A stretch of 64,000 nucleotides of DNA, taken from positions 1,326,001 through 1,390,000 of the forward strand of contig NZ_CP092333.1 of NCBI RefSeq assembly GCF_018595675.2, written 5' to 3'. Positions within the stretch are counted from its first letter, which is position 1; each line of letters opens with the position of its first letter. Shown here piece after piece: positions 27,613 through 36,862 of this stretch. The DNA comes from Flavihumibacter fluvii. Lineage in GTDB: Bacteria > Bacteroidota > Bacteroidia > Chitinophagales > Chitinophagaceae. The notes beneath the pieces are model-generated. The model was given only the letters and a program-made list of their open reading frames with translations. It ran no database searches and was not told the origin of the DNA. A program made the translations under genes and the position numbers.

Positions 27613-28294
27613 CTTTTTTCAATTCGTCCAGGCTCACAATACCTTGTTTTTCCCAGGTTTTGACACCATTTTTATAAACCAGGAAATGGGGCAGGGCATC
27701 TACGTTCAGGGATTTCATTAAATCTATTTGAACGCCACCATCTAATTTTTGCAAAGCAAATTGGTTGGGCAATTCTTGCTGCAATTCAGCCAATACTGGT
27801 TCCATTTTGCGACAGGGCGGACACCAGGCTGCACCAAAATCTACCAAAACTGTTGAAGAGGAAGTTGTCAACTTTTCAAAATCAGCTTCGGATAATTGTT
27901 TTACCGGCTGGTCAGTCACAATTGCGCGGCCTTCCTTTTTATATTTATTTAATCCACCGGTTAACTCATACACGGTAAAACCTTTAGTCCGCAACATTTT
28001 TGCGGCTTCACCACTGCGCACACCGCTGGCGCAATAAATGAGAATAGGCTTTTTGGGATCCAGGTGTTGGGTTCGGTCAGCAAATTCTTTGGGTTCATAC
28101 CAATTAGCCTGCAAGGCACCGGCGATATAACCGCTCTTAAATTCTTCGGGAGTACGAACATCCAGGATCTGGACACCTGTTTCACGGGCCTTTTGTTCAA
28201 AAGCTTCAGGACTCAATTGGAAATTGGATTGTCCGGATAATCGGCAACTCATCACCAGGATAACCATTGATATGAGGGTGCAAATTTTTTTCAT
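27602..28294 (-). CDS. Exported rhodanese-thioredoxin fusion protein
   Basis: A 230-residue protein with an N-terminal hydrophobic signal (possible lipobox LVMSC at residue 17). The first domain is a rhodanese: ILDVRTPEEFKSGYIAGA near 43 and the active-site loop IYCASGVRSGEAA near 87 with catalytic Cys. The second domain is thioredoxin: VLVDFGAAWCPPCRKMEP near 148, with a CPPC redox pair and the cis-Pro motif DALPHFLVYKNG. It probably carries out sulfur transfer and disulfide exchange in the periplasm. It is the last gene of a four-gene operon, one base after the YkgJ-type gene. The combination is known in Bacteroidota but its substrate is not. Confidence 0.88.
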   Translation of the reverse strand: MKKICTLISMVILVMSCRLSGQSNFQLSPEAFEQKARETGVQILDVRTPEEFKSGYIAGALQANWYEPKEFADRTQHLDPKKPILIYCASGVRSGEAAKMLRTKGFTVYELTGGLNKYKKEGRAIVTDQPVKQLSEADFEKLTTSSSTVLVDFGAAWCPPCRKMEPVLAELQQELPNQFALQKLDGGVQIDLMKSLNVDALPHFLVYKNGVKTWEKQGIVSLDELKKAIQ

Positions 28295-28295
28295 G

Positions 28296-28817
28296 CTAAA
28301 GGGTATTATGTACTGGTGTAAAGTTAGTACGTAACTTCAACTCTTCCATCACATTATAAATTATTGGGCAGCGACCGAAATGCATTAATGTGCCAAAGAT
28401 GCGTTGCCTGAAACCTGGCTTGTCCAGGTGCGGAAATGCCTTGCAATCCGAAAAACGGTCCGCATAAATGGTGCATTTATTATCGGCAAGGAAATGGCAG
28501 GGAATGGTATTGATGACCAGTTGCCCACCCGTACTTTCCTCGAGGAATTCCTGCTTAACCTGAGGCAGGGGTTTCCCCAGCCTTTTAGCCAAATGGTCGG
28601 CCTCTTCGGCGGTAACATTGATCATCAGGCTCCGGCAACAATTACCACAGAGCGTGCAATCCACCAGCGTTTCAATCTTTGCATTAATTTCCTGTACAAC
28701 TACGTCAAGGTCATCTGGAATTAGTTTTAAATAATCCCTGAAAACTTCATTCTCAGACCTTTTATGTTCAGCATCATTGGCAATAAAAGAAAGGTCGGTC
28801 TGGATATTATACTTCAT
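28296..28817 (-). CDS. YkgJ-type cysteine cluster protein (Zn/Fe-chelating domain)
   Basis: A protein of about 173 residues with the UPF0153/YkgJ cysteine pattern: CTLCGNCCR (C-x2-C-x2-CC) near residue 53, then IPCHFLADNKCTIYADRFSDCKAFP near 105 and a final FGRCPIIY. Eight conserved Cys are expected to bind a metal or an iron-sulfur cluster; the family's reaction is not established. The ATG at 28817 overlaps the upstream small-protein gene by 11 bp; an ATG at 28826 is also possible. It is followed after one base by the rhodanese-thioredoxin gene, so the two may act on the same redox or sulfur pathway. Confidence 0.82.
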   Translation of the reverse strand: MKYNIQTDLSFIANDAEHKRSENEVFRDYLKLIPDDLDVVVQEINAKIETLVDCTLCGNCCRSLMINVTAEEADHLAKRLGKPLPQVKQEFLEESTGGQLVINTIPCHFLADNKCTIYADRFSDCKAFPHLDKPGFRQRIFGTLMHFGRCPIIYNVMEELKLRTNFTPVHNTL

Positions 28818-29082
28818 CTTCCTCATCTTCATCATCGTAGTCATCCCCTTCTTGATCATAAAGCGCTAAAATGGCCGAAGCGCTTTCATAATCCAATTCT
28901 TCGATCACTTCATGGATAATGTCTTTGCGCAATTTCCAGAAGTCCATTTCTTCCTGCCCGAAACTACGCAGGAGTAAACATTTATCGGTGAGGGCCAGTA
29001 CAGCGACCATTTCGATATCTGCCGTAACATCTTCCCTGATCAGGTAAAATTTGCCTGGTTGTAAGTCAGAATAGGTTGTCAT
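28807..29082 (-). CDS. Small acidic protein A, paralogue of the next gene upstream
   Basis: A 91-residue protein without signal or membrane segment, ending in a very acidic tail (GDDYDDEDEEDEV). It aligns without gaps to its upstream neighbour at 29105: shared positions include the YLI-E of FYLIRE, TD-CL, FG-E, a Trp, D-IHE and an acidic end. The family is not one I recognise. It could be an adaptor or regulatory protein, but nothing in the sequence proves a function. The stop overlaps the start of the YkgJ-type gene. The acidic stretch is coded by repeated GAT/GAA-type codons, a low-complexity run that may vary in length. Confidence 0.75.
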   Translation of the reverse strand: MTTYSDLQPGKFYLIREDVTADIEMVAVLALTDKCLLLRSFGQEEMDFWKLRKDIIHEVIEELDYESASAILALYDQEGDDYDDEDEEDEV

Positions 29083-29104
29083 TTGTTGGGTTTAGTCTTG
29101 TTAA

Positions 29105-29371
29105 TTATTCTTCTCCATCTTCATAAAATGCATCTTCATTACTGTAATAGGCAGCTTGCCACACTTTAACCTTGTCATCCGACAAAAGTTCCAGGATTTC
29201 ATGAATACGATCATCTTTCCTTCGCCATTCTGTGATTTCGGACTCGCCGAAACGGGTAATGAATAGGCAATAATCGGTGTCCATATTTACTTTTATCAAG
29301 GAAATAGGCCCCTCTGCTTTCTCCTGGATCAGATAATAACAACTCGTCTCCAATAAGGAATAGTTATACAT
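29105..29371 (-). CDS. Small acidic protein B, paralogue of the next gene downstream
   Basis: An 88-residue protein with the same layout as its neighbour: YYLIQEKAEGPISLIKV, DTDYCLFITRFGESEI, EWRRKDDRIHEILELL, and a short acidic end (EDAFYEDGEE). About a quarter to a third of positions are identical over the gapless alignment, so the pair arose by tandem duplication and then diverged. It is the first gene of the minus-strand operon, 22 bp before paralogue A. No function can be given. Confidence 0.72.
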   Translation of the reverse strand: MYNYSLLETSCYYLIQEKAEGPISLIKVNMDTDYCLFITRFGESEITEWRRKDDRIHEILELLSDDKVKVWQAAYYSNEDAFYEDGEE

Positions 29372-29722
29372 ACACTACAATTTTTCAACAATTAAAACTA
29401 ATAACGGGTTGTAAATCAGCACTTAATAAGTTAGTAGAGCCGGGGTTTAAACAGTCTGCGAGGGGTTAGTAAAACTGCAGTCACTGTTAGAAAACCTCTG
29501 CGGGAAGACAAAAATAAGCATAATTGTCCAGCTTCGAAAGACCTGCAGGCAGCTTCCCCGAATTTTATAATTTATTAATCGATTGTATTTGATTATCAAT
29601 TACTTAATTAGTATTCGTCCTTTTCCACAGGCGTGCAAAACGAGTCCTCAATTCCTGCAGGTGCTTTCTTTATATTTGCCCACTTTAAAGTAAAAGGCCC
29701 GGATCTAATCATTACAACGTTT
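29372..29722. other. 351-bp intergenic region between divergent units, no gene seen
   Basis: This AT-rich gap separates the small acidic protein operon (minus) from parE (plus). No open frame with family character, no tRNA fold and no clear terminator was found. The right part is AT rich (29565-29615). A TAnnTTTG element for parE lies at 29671-29678. An in-frame upstream extension of parE from 29633 has no resemblance to ParE and is treated as leader. Confidence 0.6.
29671..29678 (+). promoter_or_regulatory. -7 promoter element for parE
   Basis: TATATTTG matches TAnnTTTG and ends 44 bp before the parE ATG at 29723. No convincing -33 TTTG is present. Confidence 0.45.
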
Positions 29723-31621
29723 ATGGCAGAGATTAACAAAGCAGGATTTGAGTATACCGAAGATTCCATCAGGAGCCTCGACTGGCGGGAGCATATCCGC
29801 CTGCGCCCCGGCATGTATATTGGGAAACTGGGCGATGGCAGCAGTGCCGACGATGGTATTTATGTATTGCTGAAGGAAGTGATCGATAACTGTATCGATG
29901 AGCACACCATGGGGTATGGTAAACAAATTGAACTCAATATTAAAGACCGTACAGTATCCATCCGCGACTATGGCCGTGGCATTCCATTAGGCAAAGTAGT
30001 AGATGTGGTCAGTAAAATTAATACCGGTGCAAAATATGATAGTAAGGCTTTCCAGAAAAGTGTGGGACTGAATGGAGTAGGTACCAAGGCTGTAAACGCC
30101 CTCAGCCATTATTTCAAAGTAACCGCTTTCAGGGATGGCAAGGAAAAGACCGCTGATTTTGAAAGGGGTGTTCTGGTGAAGGAATACAAAGAAACGGCCT
30201 CCAAAGAAAGCAATGGCACCCTGGTCAATTTCATTCCTGATGACACCGTGTTCAGGAATTTTCACTTCCAGGAAGAATATATCGAGAACCTGCTGTGGAA
30301 TTATTGTTACCTGAATGCAGGACTTATCATCTTGTTCAACGGAAAAAAGTTTGTCAGTAAGAACGGTTTGTTGGACCTGTTGCAACGCAGGACCAATGAA
30401 GATGAATTGCGCTATCCCATCATACACTTGCAAGGTAACGATATAGAACTGGCCATTACCCATAACAATGATTATGGCGAAGAGTTGTTCAGTTTTGTGA
30501 ATGGACAGTTCACCACCCAGGGCGGAACGCACCAGCAGGCATTCCGTGAGGCCTATGTGAAGGTAATCCGTGACTATTATAAAAAGGACTATGAAGCTTC
30601 CGATATCAGGGCAAGCATAACGGCTGCCATTTCCGTGCGGGTTGTAGAACCTGTATTTGAATCGCAGACCAAAACAAAGCTGGGTTCCCAGTATGTGGAA
30701 GAAGGTGGACAGAGCATGAAGGCCTTTGTCTATGAATTCCTTGCCAAGGAACTGGACAATTACCTCCATAAGAATACAGCCACGGCTGAAGCCTTGAAAA
30801 AACGGATAGAGCAAAGTGAGCGGGAAAGAAAAGAGCTGGCAGGTATCAAAAAACTGGCCAATGAAAGAGCCAAGAAAGCTAACCTGCACAATAAAAAGCT
30901 TCGTGATTGTCGCTTCCATTATAATGAAGAGCCGGTGGGAAAAGACAAGGAACTGACCGCACAGAAACAACGCGAGAGCACCATCTTCATTACAGAAGGG
31001 GACTCGGCCAGCGGATCCATTACCAAGGCCAGGAATGTTGAAACACAGGCCGTTTTCAGTTTGCGTGGTAAGCCACTCAACTGCTTTGGTCTCACCAAAA
31101 AAGTGGTGTATGAAAATGAAGAATTCAACCTTTTACAACACGCCCTTAATGTGGAAGATGGCATTGAAAGCCTCCGATATAATAATGTGGTAATTGCCAC
31201 TGATGCCGATGTGGACGGCATGCACATTCGATTGCTGCTGATGACTTTTTTCCTGCAGTTCTTCCCCGACCTGGTGAAGAACGGGCATGTTTTTATCCTG
31301 GAAACACCACTTTTCAGGGTGCGTAATAAGCAGGAGACCATATATTGTTATGATGATAACGAACGCAAGGCGGCCATAAAAAAACTGGGTACCAAACCTG
31401 AAATCACGCGATTCAAGGGTTTGGGTGAGATTTCCCCTGATGAATTTGCACGTTTTATTGGCGTGGATATGCGCAAGCAACCTGTTTTGGTCATGCCTGA
31501 AACGCATATCCAGCAATTGCTGGAATACTATATGGGCAAAAATACCCCGCAACGGCAGGACTTTATTATTGATAACCTGAAAGTGGAACTTGACCTGGTC
31601 GAGGAAGGAAATGGGCTATAG
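29723..31621 (+). CDS. parE: DNA topoisomerase IV subunit B
   Basis: ATPase subunit of topoisomerase IV, 632 residues, which decatenates daughter chromosomes together with ParC. The GHKL ATPase domain has [26 protein letters not shown] and [15 protein letters not shown]; the Toprim domain has [12 protein letters not shown] and [15 protein letters not shown], and the C-terminus has [12 protein letters not shown]-like sequence. The sequence [13 protein letters not shown] is the Bacteroidota ParE type rather than GyrB. The ATG at 29723 begins [14 protein letters not shown]; the frame continues 30 codons upstream through the promoter region and is not counted. The partner parC is at 34301, after three unrelated genes. 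Confidence 0.93.
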   Translation: MAEINKAGFEYTEDSIRSLDWREHIRLRPGMYIGKLGDGSSADDGIYVLLKEVIDNCIDEHTMGYGKQIELNIKDRTVSIRDYGRGIPLGKVVDVVSKINTGAKYDSKAFQKSVGLNGVGTKAVNALSHYFKVTAFRDGKEKTADFERGVLVKEYKETASKESNGTLVNFIPDDTVFRNFHFQEEYIENLLWNYCYLNAGLIILFNGKKFVSKNGLLDLLQRRTNEDELRYPIIHLQGNDIELAITHNNDYGEELFSFVNGQFTTQGGTHQQAFREAYVKVIRDYYKKDYEASDIRASITAAISVRVVEPVFESQTKTKLGSQYVEEGGQSMKAFVYEFLAKELDNYLHKNTATAEALKKRIEQSERERKELAGIKKLANERAKKANLHNKKLRDCRFHYNEEPVGKDKELTAQKQRESTIFITEGDSASGSITKARNVETQAVFSLRGKPLNCFGLTKKVVYENEEFNLLQHALNVEDGIESLRYNNVVIATDADVDGMHIRLLLMTFFLQFFPDLVKNGHVFILETPLFRVRNKQETIYCYDDNERKAAIKKLGTKPEITRFKGLGEISPDEFARFIGVDMRKQPVLVMPETHIQQLLEYYMGKNTPQRQDFIIDNLKVELDLVEEGNGL

Positions 31622-31622
31622 G

Positions 31623-31682
31623 TCAATAAGTGAATAAATGAATGGGCCAGAAGTTTACACAATTCACCACTTCACTTATTGA
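31623..31682. repeat. Inverted repeat with TAAGTGAA arms after parE
   Basis: Arms TCAATAAGTGAA (31623-31634) and its exact complement at 31671-31682 flank 36 bases. No T tract follows, so a plain intrinsic terminator is unlikely. The core TAAGTGAA/TTCACTTA recurs as a perfect palindrome at 51996-52011. Confidence 0.55.
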
Positions 31683-31727
31683 TCTGTTCACCTGGTAAAA
31701 ATTAAAAGTTGTAGAAAACCAAATAGC

Positions 31728-32558
31728 ATGATTCACATCGTTTTCAATGAAGCAGATATACCTGTATTGCAGCAGGCAATATCACTGGACGAAAGCCTGC
31801 AGGGAGAAGTAGTTGTCATAAGGGATGATTATGCCGTTGGTCCGCTGGATCATACGTACGCCGGCGAAGGTCGCGAGGCAAGATTGAACTGGTGGCGTGA
31901 AGTGCTGGCCGGTGGGGACTATGAAGGGAAAACAGATACCGGTGAGGTCGATGATTTTAAAACAGTAGCTGAATTGGTGGGAACCCTTCGCCGTAACCCT
32001 GAGGAAACTATCTGGATATGGGCAGCGCAGAACAAACATGATGTTTCCGGCTATTACTGGTTGTTGCATTTTATGAAAGAATTCCAGGGCCGGGTGTTTA
32101 TTCTATACCTGAATAACCTGCCTTTCCTGAGTGAGAAAGGACAATTATTTTATCCAATTTGGTTACACAGCATCCCACCAAAAGAATTCCTGAAAGCTAA
32201 AAAACTGGCCCGGCCCATTACGCTGAGCGAATTTGAAGTAGATCCGGACGAATGGATAAGGTTATGCCAGGAGAAAAAACTGGTACGGATACTGGAAGGT
32301 GGTAAAAAGTTATCGCAACACGATGCTGATTTTTATGATATAGACCTGGCAAAGTTTATTACCGTCGACTGGCAGAAAGCCAGTAAAATTATAAACCAGT
32401 TCCAGCACAAGAACAAACATACTACCGGAGATGCCTTTCTGTTATGGCGCCTGAAAAAACTGATCAGCGATGGTGGCTTCGATACACAGGGAGAGATCAG
32501 GAATATGAAAGACTTTGAGATCAAATTAAAAAGTCAACACCAAGCAGAAACTGCCTAA
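31728..32558 (+). CDS. DUF1835 domain-containing protein
   Basis: A 276-residue cytoplasmic protein. The N-terminus MIHIVFNEADIPVLQQA, with EVVVIRDDYAVGPL near residue 28, is the DUF1835 signature, and the later part (ITLSEFEVDPDEWIRLCQEK, GDAFLLWRLKKLISDG) corresponds to the partner domain DUF3658. No catalytic role is established for this family. It stands between parE and a serine hydrolase, 9 bp before the latter, with an inverted repeat upstream. Assignment is from motif memory. Confidence 0.82.
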   Translation: MIHIVFNEADIPVLQQAISLDESLQGEVVVIRDDYAVGPLDHTYAGEGREARLNWWREVLAGGDYEGKTDTGEVDDFKTVAELVGTLRRNPEETIWIWAAQNKHDVSGYYWLLHFMKEFQGRVFILYLNNLPFLSEKGQLFYPIWLHSIPPKEFLKAKKLARPITLSEFEVDPDEWIRLCQEKKLVRILEGGKKLSQHDADFYDIDLAKFITVDWQKASKIINQFQHKNKHTTGDAFLLWRLKKLISDGGFDTQGEIRNMKDFEIKLKSQHQAETA

Positions 32559-32567
32559 TTCTTAGTT

Positions 32568-33908
32568 ATGAGAAGATATATTATACTGCTAATCGTATTT
32601 CTGAATGCTTCATTGTCAAACGCTCAGACCAAAAAACAGAAACTGGAAGAATTGCTGGGTAGTTATGCCAGACAGGAAAAGTTCAACGGATCAGTTTTAG
32701 TGGCCATAAATGGGGAAGTGTTGCTGGATAAAGGTTATGGCTGGCAGGATATTGTTGCTGCCACTGCCAATACGCCACAGACGCAATACCAGGTTGGCTC
32801 AGTGACCAAGCAGTTTACCACTGCAGTCATCATGAAATTGCAGGAACAAGGCAAATTGAAGGTAACCGATAAACTGTCTAAATATTTTCCTGATTATCCA
32901 AAAGGCGATAGTATCACAATTGAACAATTAATGACGCATACATCAGGTATATATAATTATACAAATGATGAGAATTTCATGAAAAATGAAGTCACCAAGC
33001 CTCATAATCAGGATGAGATTATTGCTTTGTTTAAAAACAAACCACTAGACTTCTCACCCGGGAAAAACTGGAGTTACAGTAATTCCGGGTATTGCCTCCT
33101 GGGTTATATTATTGAAAAAGTTACAGGAAAACCTTATGAGAAAAATGTCAGGGAAATTATTTTCCAGCCCACAGAAATGAGTAGTTCAGGGTTTGATTTT
33201 ACCCATCTGAATGGTGCCAGCAAAGCGACCGGTTATTTACAATATTCAGGTAAGACTTCTCCGTTGGCGCCAATAGTAGATTCAAGTGTTTCCTTTTCAG
33301 CGGGGGCAATTTACTCTACAACGAACGATCTTTACAAATGGACAAAGGCTGTAATGGCCCAAAAAATCATCCGGCCTGAATCCTGGAAAAGCAGCTTAAC
33401 CCCTAAACTGCATAATTATGGCTATGGCTGGGCTGTGGACAGCCTGGAAGGCCAGCTATCTTTTCAACATGGTGGCGGTATTCATGGCTTCAATTCCAAC
33501 CTGGTCATCCTGCCGGACCAGAAAATTTCCATCGTCCTCTTAAGTAATGTGAATACCCCAATGCTGGGGGAGATCACCAAGAGTTTAGCCGACATTCTTT
33601 TAGATAAGCCTTATACATTACCAGGAGAAAGAAAAGCCATTGATGTTGCCGAAAAAACTTTACAGGAATTGGTTGGTGAGTATAAGTTTACACCTGATTT
33701 TATAATAACAACCACAGTTGAAAACGGAAAGATATATGCCCAGGCTACCAACCAGCCTAAATTTGAACTCTTTTGTGAGAAACCTGATTTATACTTCCTG
33801 AAAGTGGTTGAAGCCCAACTGGAATTCAAACGCGACGCAACAGGCAAGGTGGACCAGCTTATTTTACACCAGGGAGGAAAGGATCTGCCAGCAAAAAAAA
33901 CTAAATGA
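32568..33908 (+). CDS. Serine hydrolase, class C beta-lactamase/penicillin-binding family
   Basis: A 446-residue exported protein with a signal peptide ending SNAQ near residue 20. The serine beta-lactamase-like motifs are complete: S78-VTK (SxxK), Y170-SN (YxN) in WSYSNSGYCLLGYI, and H301-GGG in place of KTG. A C-terminal domain of about 110 residues (LQELVGEYKFTPDF...) is the small beta-barrel often attached to these hydrolases. Such proteins are mostly peptidases or esterases acting on peptidoglycan or peptides in the periplasm; true beta-lactamase activity is not implied. Its stop overlaps the start of the VOC gene. Confidence 0.88.
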   Translation: MRRYIILLIVFLNASLSNAQTKKQKLEELLGSYARQEKFNGSVLVAINGEVLLDKGYGWQDIVAATANTPQTQYQVGSVTKQFTTAVIMKLQEQGKLKVTDKLSKYFPDYPKGDSITIEQLMTHTSGIYNYTNDENFMKNEVTKPHNQDEIIALFKNKPLDFSPGKNWSYSNSGYCLLGYIIEKVTGKPYEKNVREIIFQPTEMSSSGFDFTHLNGASKATGYLQYSGKTSPLAPIVDSSVSFSAGAIYSTTNDLYKWTKAVMAQKIIRPESWKSSLTPKLHNYGYGWAVDSLEGQLSFQHGGGIHGFNSNLVILPDQKISIVLLSNVNTPMLGEITKSLADILLDKPYTLPGERKAIDVAEKTLQELVGEYKFTPDFIITTTVENGKIYAQATNQPKFELFCEKPDLYFLKVVEAQLEFKRDATGKVDQLILHQGGKDLPAKKTK

Positions 33909-34288
33909 TCAGGTCAGTACACCATATTGCCATTATCGCCGGTGATTACCAGCGCAGCAAAACTTTTTATACGGAAGTGTTGCAATTGGATATCATGCGG
34001 GAAGTTTATCGTTCGGAAAGGGATTCCTATAAATTGGACCTGGCGCTCAATGGACATTATATCATTGAATTGTTTTCATTCCCTGAAGCGCCCGAACGGC
34101 CGTCCAGGCCTGAAGCACAAGGTCTGCGGCACCTTGCATTTGCGGTAGATGACCTTGACAGCACCATTTCAGCAATTGCCGCAAAAGGGGTGGAGCTTGA
34201 ACCAGTAAGAATTGATCCACATACCGGAAAACGATTTACATTTTTTAGTGATCCGGATGGATTACCATTAGAATTATACGAATTATAA
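33905..34288 (+). CDS. VOC family protein (glyoxalase I-like)
   Basis: A 127-residue vicinal-oxygen-chelate protein with two beta-alpha-beta-beta-beta modules: VHHIAIIAGDYQRSKTFYTEVL at the N-terminus and GLRHLAFAVDDLDSTI in the second half. Metal ligand candidates are H6 or H7, E54 region (HYIIELFSF), the His of LRHLAF and the Glu near the end (GLPLELYEL). This is the GloA2/SMU1112c-like subgroup, usually annotated as glyoxalase or bleomycin-resistance like. Its ATG overlaps the stop of the preceding hydrolase gene by 4 bp, so the pair is translationally coupled. Confidence 0.87.
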   Translation: MIRSVHHIAIIAGDYQRSKTFYTEVLQLDIMREVYRSERDSYKLDLALNGHYIIELFSFPEAPERPSRPEAQGLRHLAFAVDDLDSTISAIAAKGVELEPVRIDPHTGKRFTFFSDPDGLPLELYEL

Positions 34289-34300
34289 ACAGATAGGATA

Positions 34301-36817
34301 ATGTCGAAAGGGAAGTCAAACGAACAAGTTCACCAGAATGATTCAGGTGTCCAGGGCCAGTACAAAACCTGGTTCCTGGATTATGCATCCTATGTTATTT
34401 TAGAACGTGCCATACCCGCTTTGGAGGATGGATTAAAGCCAGTACAGCGAAGGATTCTGCATGCCATGAAGGAAATGGATGATGGCCGCTTTAATAAAGT
34501 GGCCAATATCATAGGGCAAAGTATGCAGTACCATCCTCATGGTGATGCCAGCATTGGTGAGGCGCTCGTGAACATGGGCCAGAAAGAGTTGCTGATCGAA
34601 ACCCAGGGAAACTGGGGGGATGTGCGGACGGGTGATGACGCAGCTGCACCCCGGTATATTGAAGCGAGGCTGAGTAAATTCGCCCTGGAAGTGGCATTTA
34701 ATGCAAAGACCACAGAATGGCAATTGAGCTACGATGGCCGGAAAAATGAACCGGTCACCCTGCCCATGAAGTTCCCGTTATTATTAGCACAGGGGGCAGA
34801 AGGTATTGCCGTAGGCTTGTCCACCAAGATACTTCCGCATAATTTTTGCGAGATCATCGATGCCTCCATAAAATATTTAAAAGGCAGAAAATTTGAATTA
34901 TACCCGGATTTCCAAACTGGTGGTATGATTGATGTGGCCAACTATAATGAAGGCAAAAGAGGTGGCAAAGTCAGGGTCCGTGCCCTGATTGAGGAAGTGG
35001 ACAAGAAAACCCTTGCCATCCGCAATGTGCCTTATGGCATTACTACCGGCGGCCTGATCGATTCAATTATCAAAGCCAATGACCAGGGGAAGATCAAGAT
35101 TAAGAAAGTGACTGATAATACAGCTGCTGAAGTGGAGATCCAGGTTGATCTTGCTCCGGGTATTTCCCCGGATATCACCATTGATGCCCTGTATGCATTT
35201 ACAGACTGTGAAGTGAGTATTTCACCAAATGCCTGTGTGATTGTTGACCATAAACCCCGGTTCATGGGTATCCATGAGTTACTGACAGTGGCCGTGGACA
35301 ATACCAAGGATCTGCTGCGGAAAGAGCTGGAAATCAAGCTGGGTGAACTGGGTGAAAAATGGCATTACACTTCACTCGAGAAAATCTTCTTCGAGGAAAA
35401 GATCTACAAGGAACTGGAAAAAAAGCACGAAACCTGGGATAAAGTGCTGGAGGCTATCGATAAGGCTTTTGTCCCATATAAAAAACAACTTAAAAGGGCC
35501 ATTACCCGTGAAGATATAGTTAAACTAACGGAGAAGCCTGTTCGCAGGATCTATAAACTGGATATCGATGAATTGAATGCGCAGATCCGCGGACTGGAAG
35601 CAGAGATCAAACAGGTGAATCACGACCTGCAACACCTGGTGGAGTTTGCTGTTGCATATTTCGAAAACCTCTTAAAGAAATATGGCAAAGGTCGGGAGCG
35701 CAAAACTGAAATACGCCTTTTTGAAGCCATCCAGGCAAAACATGTGGCCATTGCCAATACAAAAGTTTATGTAAACCGGGCGGATGGGTTTATAGGAACC
35801 GGATTAAAGAAAGATGAACTGGCTTTTGAATGCTCAGACCTGGATGATATCATCGTCTTTACCCGGCGCGGACTCATGAAAGTGGTACGGGTGGGAGAGA
35901 AGGTGTATATCGGCAAGGATATTATCCATGTAGCTGTCTTCCAGAAGAACGACGAAAGGACAACCTATAATATGATCTATGTGGATGGGGCCACCGGCAC
36001 CAGTTATGGCAAGCGCTTTAATGTAACCGGTATTACGCGTGAAAAGGAATATGACCTCACCAGGGGCCATGAAAAAAGCAAAGTGCATTATTTTACGCCA
36101 AATGCAAATGGCGAAGCTGAAGTAGTTAATATTATTTTAAGCCCTAATTGTTCCGCCCGCCATAAATCACTCGATTTTTATTTTGAGGAACTGGAAATCA
36201 AGGGGCGTGGTGCAATGGGTAACCAGATTACCAAATATCCAATTAAGCAGGTGAAATTCAAGGAGGCGGGAAGGTCAACGCTGAGTGCTGTAAAGTTGTG
36301 GTTTGATGATAAATTCGGGCGTCTGAATACGGAATCAAAGGGTATTTACCTGGGTAATTTCGACGGATCAGAAAAACTCCTGGTTATATATACTGATGGC
36401 AATTATGAACTAACTGACCTTGAATTAACCCAGCGATTTGACCCTGAAAAAATCCTGATGATTGAAAAATTCAATCCGGAAAAAGTCATCACAGCAGTAT
36501 ACCTGGATAATGAAAAACTGCAATACAATGTGAAGCGGTTCAGGATAGAGACATCCACCTTGCAAAATAAATTCCTGTTTATTAAAGAAGGGAATGGTAA
36601 TCGCCTGGAAGTCATTACAACTGACTCCAAGCCCATCCTGTTATTGCATACGGGGCGCGGCACGCAGGCCAGGACCCAGAAAATAAAGCTGGCTGATTTT
36701 GTAGAAGTGATGGGGTGGAAGGCAGTAGGTAACAAGCTTGCAGATTATTCGAAAAGTACTGAAATGGAATGGGAACCAAAGGAGAAAGAAGATGGTCCAC
36801 AGGCTTCTCTATTTTAA
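34301..36817 (+). CDS. parC: DNA topoisomerase IV subunit A
   Basis: Breakage-reunion subunit of topoisomerase IV, 838 residues. The N-terminus has FLDYASYVILERAIPALEDG and the DNA-cleaving Tyr is Y119 in AAPRYIEARLS. The helix-turn-helix part with QYHPHGDASIGEALVNM and the C-terminal beta-pinwheel (repeats such as DIIVFTRRGLMKVV) are present. The GyrA box is not seen, in line with ParC. It lies 12 bp after the VOC gene in a group that begins with parE at 29723, and is followed by a bidirectional terminator. Confidence 0.94.
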   Translation: MSKGKSNEQVHQNDSGVQGQYKTWFLDYASYVILERAIPALEDGLKPVQRRILHAMKEMDDGRFNKVANIIGQSMQYHPHGDASIGEALVNMGQKELLIETQGNWGDVRTGDDAAAPRYIEARLSKFALEVAFNAKTTEWQLSYDGRKNEPVTLPMKFPLLLAQGAEGIAVGLSTKILPHNFCEIIDASIKYLKGRKFELYPDFQTGGMIDVANYNEGKRGGKVRVRALIEEVDKKTLAIRNVPYGITTGGLIDSIIKANDQGKIKIKKVTDNTAAEVEIQVDLAPGISPDITIDALYAFTDCEVSISPNACVIVDHKPRFMGIHELLTVAVDNTKDLLRKELEIKLGELGEKWHYTSLEKIFFEEKIYKELEKKHETWDKVLEAIDKAFVPYKKQLKRAITREDIVKLTEKPVRRIYKLDIDELNAQIRGLEAEIKQVNHDLQHLVEFAVAYFENLLKKYGKGRERKTEIRLFEAIQAKHVAIANTKVYVNRADGFIGTGLKKDELAFECSDLDDIIVFTRRGLMKVVRVGEKVYIGKDIIHVAVFQKNDERTTYNMIYVDGATGTSYGKRFNVTGITREKEYDLTRGHEKSKVHYFTPNANGEAEVVNIILSPNCSARHKSLDFYFEELEIKGRGAMGNQITKYPIKQVKFKEAGRSTLSAVKLWFDDKFGRLNTESKGIYLGNFDGSEKLLVIYTDGNYELTDLELTQRFDPEKILMIEKFNPEKVITAVYLDNEKLQYNVKRFRIETSTLQNKFLFIKEGNGNRLEVITTDSKPILLLHTGRGTQARTQKIKLADFVEVMGWKAVGNKLADYSKSTEMEWEPKEKEDGPQASLF

Positions 36818-36819
36818 AT

Positions 36820-36852
36820 AAAAAAACAACCGCAGATTGCGGTTGTTTTTTT
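36820..36852. terminator. Bidirectional intrinsic terminator between parC and a convergent gene
   Basis: Stem with CAACCGCA (36827-36834) and TGCGGTTG (36838-36845), flanked by six A on the left and seven T on the right, so it can stop transcription in both directions. Confidence 0.85.
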
Positions 36853-36862
36853 GCTTTTTTTA

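Noticed and set aside
29987-30970. A 327-codon minus-strand open frame inside parE
   Set aside because: Fully antisense to the conserved ATPase and Toprim domains of ParE; composition rich in Phe/Ile/His as expected for a shadow frame.
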